Positions 6,304 to 6,618 of a DNA stretch of 6,618 nt are shown piece by piece (positions within the stretch are counted from its first letter, which is position 1; each line of letters opens with the position of its first letter). Position numbers and translations under genes: made by a program. The stretch is from Myxococcales bacterium (GTDB lineage Bacteria; Myxococcota_A; UBA9160; JALSIO01): contig JALSIO010000028.1 of the NCBI GenBank assembly GCA_026989995.1, positions 1 to 6,618 on the forward strand, in the 5' to 3' direction. The notes beneath the pieces are model-generated. The model had not been told where the DNA came from. It saw only the letters and a list, made by a program, of their open reading frames with translations, and ran no database searches.

Positions 6304-6441
6304 GTCGGCGAGTCGGGGGCGGTTCGCCCTCGCAGCGCCGACAGCGGGGTCTTTTGGCCTCAACCGAAAGGTCCCGCGGGCCGATGTCCTCCCACGGAGG
6401 GTCCTGGCACCGCGTACCCCGTAGGTTCCCGCGCGGCCAGG
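6304..6441 (+). promoter_or_regulatory. Structured 5' leader (four successive stem-loops) of the LEPR-XLL gene
   Basis: Stem-loop 1: GTCGGCG (6304-6310) with CGCCGAC (6336-6342), capped after a 3x3 internal loop by an 8-bp stem (6314-6321 with 6325-6332) and a GTT loop. Stem-loop 2: 14 continuous pairs, 6344-6357 with 6364-6377, loop CCTCAA, including three G-U pairs. Stem-loop 3: CCTCC (6388-6392) with GGAGG (6396-6400), two G-U pairs extending it. Stem-loop 4: CCTGGC (6403-6408) with GCCAGG (6436-6441), enclosing CGCG/CGCG and ACC/GGT around loop CCGTA. G-U pairs become A-C mismatches on the other strand, so the structure, if real, belongs to plus-strand RNA. The leader ends directly at the ribosome binding site. 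I do not recognise a known riboswitch family. Some pairing is expected by chance at this GC content. Confidence 0.5.
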
Positions 6442-6453
6442 GTGGAGCTGGCC
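6435..6453 (+). promoter_or_regulatory. Alternative hairpin placing the Shine-Dalgarno in its loop
   Basis: GGCCAG (6435-6440) pairs perfectly with CTGGCC (6448-6453), leaving GGTGGAG as a 7-base loop that contains GGAG (6444-6447). The stem ends on the base before the AUG (6454). It uses the same bases as the right arm of stem-loop 4, so the two pairings exclude each other. Confidence 0.45.
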
Positions 6454-6618
6454 ATGGCCCGACGTCACCGAAAGCCGTCTCGCAAAGCCCACTCGCCCAA
6501 GACGAAGCGAACACGGCCCCGCGCCCGGCTTCGGGCCGAGGCCCTCGAGCCGCGGATCCTGCTCTCGGCCTCCTGGGTCGACGCCGACACCGGGGAGGCC
6601 CTCGACGGAGCCACCGCG
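6454..6618 (+). CDS. N-terminus of an LEPR-XLL domain surface or secreted protein (partial)
   Basis: The first 55 codons of a protein that runs off the right edge. The N-terminus is strongly basic (residues 1-27, mostly Arg, Lys and Pro), followed by LEPRILLSA at 31-39 and SWVDADTGEALDGATA to residue 55. LEPR-x-LL motifs of this kind mark the N-termini of very large extracytoplasmic or adhesin-like proteins, often with calcium-binding or cadherin-like repeats; that is family knowledge, and the rest of this protein is not visible. No ordinary hydrophobic signal peptide is present in the visible part, which is normal for this class. ATG 6454 follows GGAG (6444-6447) by 6 bases; an in-frame GTG at 6442 would overlap that site and is less likely. 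The frame stays open to the window end. A 150-base structured leader precedes it. Confidence 0.8.
   Translation, partial: MARRHRKPSRKAHSPKTKRTRPRARLRAEALEPRILLSASWVDADTGEALDGATA

Noticed and set aside
6344..6377. Intrinsic terminator of the xseAB transcript
   Set aside because: The stem is strong but GC-rich sequence, not a U-tract, follows it, and it lies over 300 bases after xseB and close to the next start.
6035..6424. Plus-strand frame starting with GTG overlapping the xseB stop
   Set aside because: The GTGA overlap looks like coupling, but the product is Arg/Pro/Gly-rich with no resemblance to ispA or any family expected there, and its end lies inside the structured leader.
6304..6441. 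Cyclic-di-GMP (GEMM) or another known riboswitch
   Set aside because: GAAA and GGCC fragments prompted the comparison, but the conserved GEMM core and three-helix layout are absent, and no TPP, cobalamin, SAM or fluoride core motif was seen.
4171..6492. Minus-strand open frame of 773 codons opposite xseA and xseB
   Set aside because: Arg/Pro/Ala-rich antisense shadow of well-supported genes; no motif and no ribosome binding site context.
1..6618. tRNA/rRNA genes, CRISPR arrays, insertion sequences, attachment sites
   Set aside because: No cloverleaf, rRNA core, spaced direct repeats, transposase motifs or terminal repeats were seen on either strand.

Overview
The window is a very GC-rich bacterial chromosome segment, roughly 70% G+C by eye, with codons ending mostly in G or C. 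It holds six supported genes. Two are cut by the window edges. There are no RNA genes, insertion sequences, CRISPR arrays or other mobile-element signs. The mix suggests a Gram-negative environmental bacterium: a homodimeric AceE-type pyruvate dehydrogenase E1 (common in gamma- and betaproteobacteria, also actinobacteria), an XseA closer to the Bacteroidetes-like branch than to the E. coli branch, and the start of an LEPR-XLL surface protein (a signal I associate with planctomycetes and some proteobacteria). The phylum cannot be fixed from this sequence.

Layout. Minus strand, right to left: a class III (CaiB/BaiF) CoA-transferase (3523 to 2330), a 225-base spacer packed with GC-rich inverted repeats, then aceE (2104 running off the left edge, about 701 of an expected 880-890 residues). 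Plus strand, diverging from the CoA-transferase across a 90-base intergenic region: a 204-residue CheC-like protein starting at TTG (3614-4228), xseA (4306-5763) and xseB (5760-6038, 4-base overlap). A 415-base gene-free stretch follows. At its end an ATG with a good ribosome binding site (6454) opens a protein with an Arg/Lys-rich N-terminus and a perfect LEPRILLSA motif, cut by the right edge after 55 codons.

How the genes work together. XseA and XseB form exodeoxyribonuclease VII and are translationally coupled. The CheC-like gene lies just upstream and is probably co-transcribed, although its residues at the usual CheC phosphatase positions are not conserved. AceE feeds acetyl-CoA production; the CoA-transferase beside it handles CoA thioesters, but no specific pathway link is visible.

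The most interesting signal is the leader of the LEPR-XLL gene (6304-6453). It folds on paper into four consecutive stem-loops, one a 14-bp stem containing three G-U pairs, which argues for structure in plus-strand RNA. The last stem competes with an alternative hairpin that puts the Shine-Dalgarno sequence in its loop next to the AUG. This has the architecture of a cis-regulatory RNA switch, and I do not recognise it as a known family.
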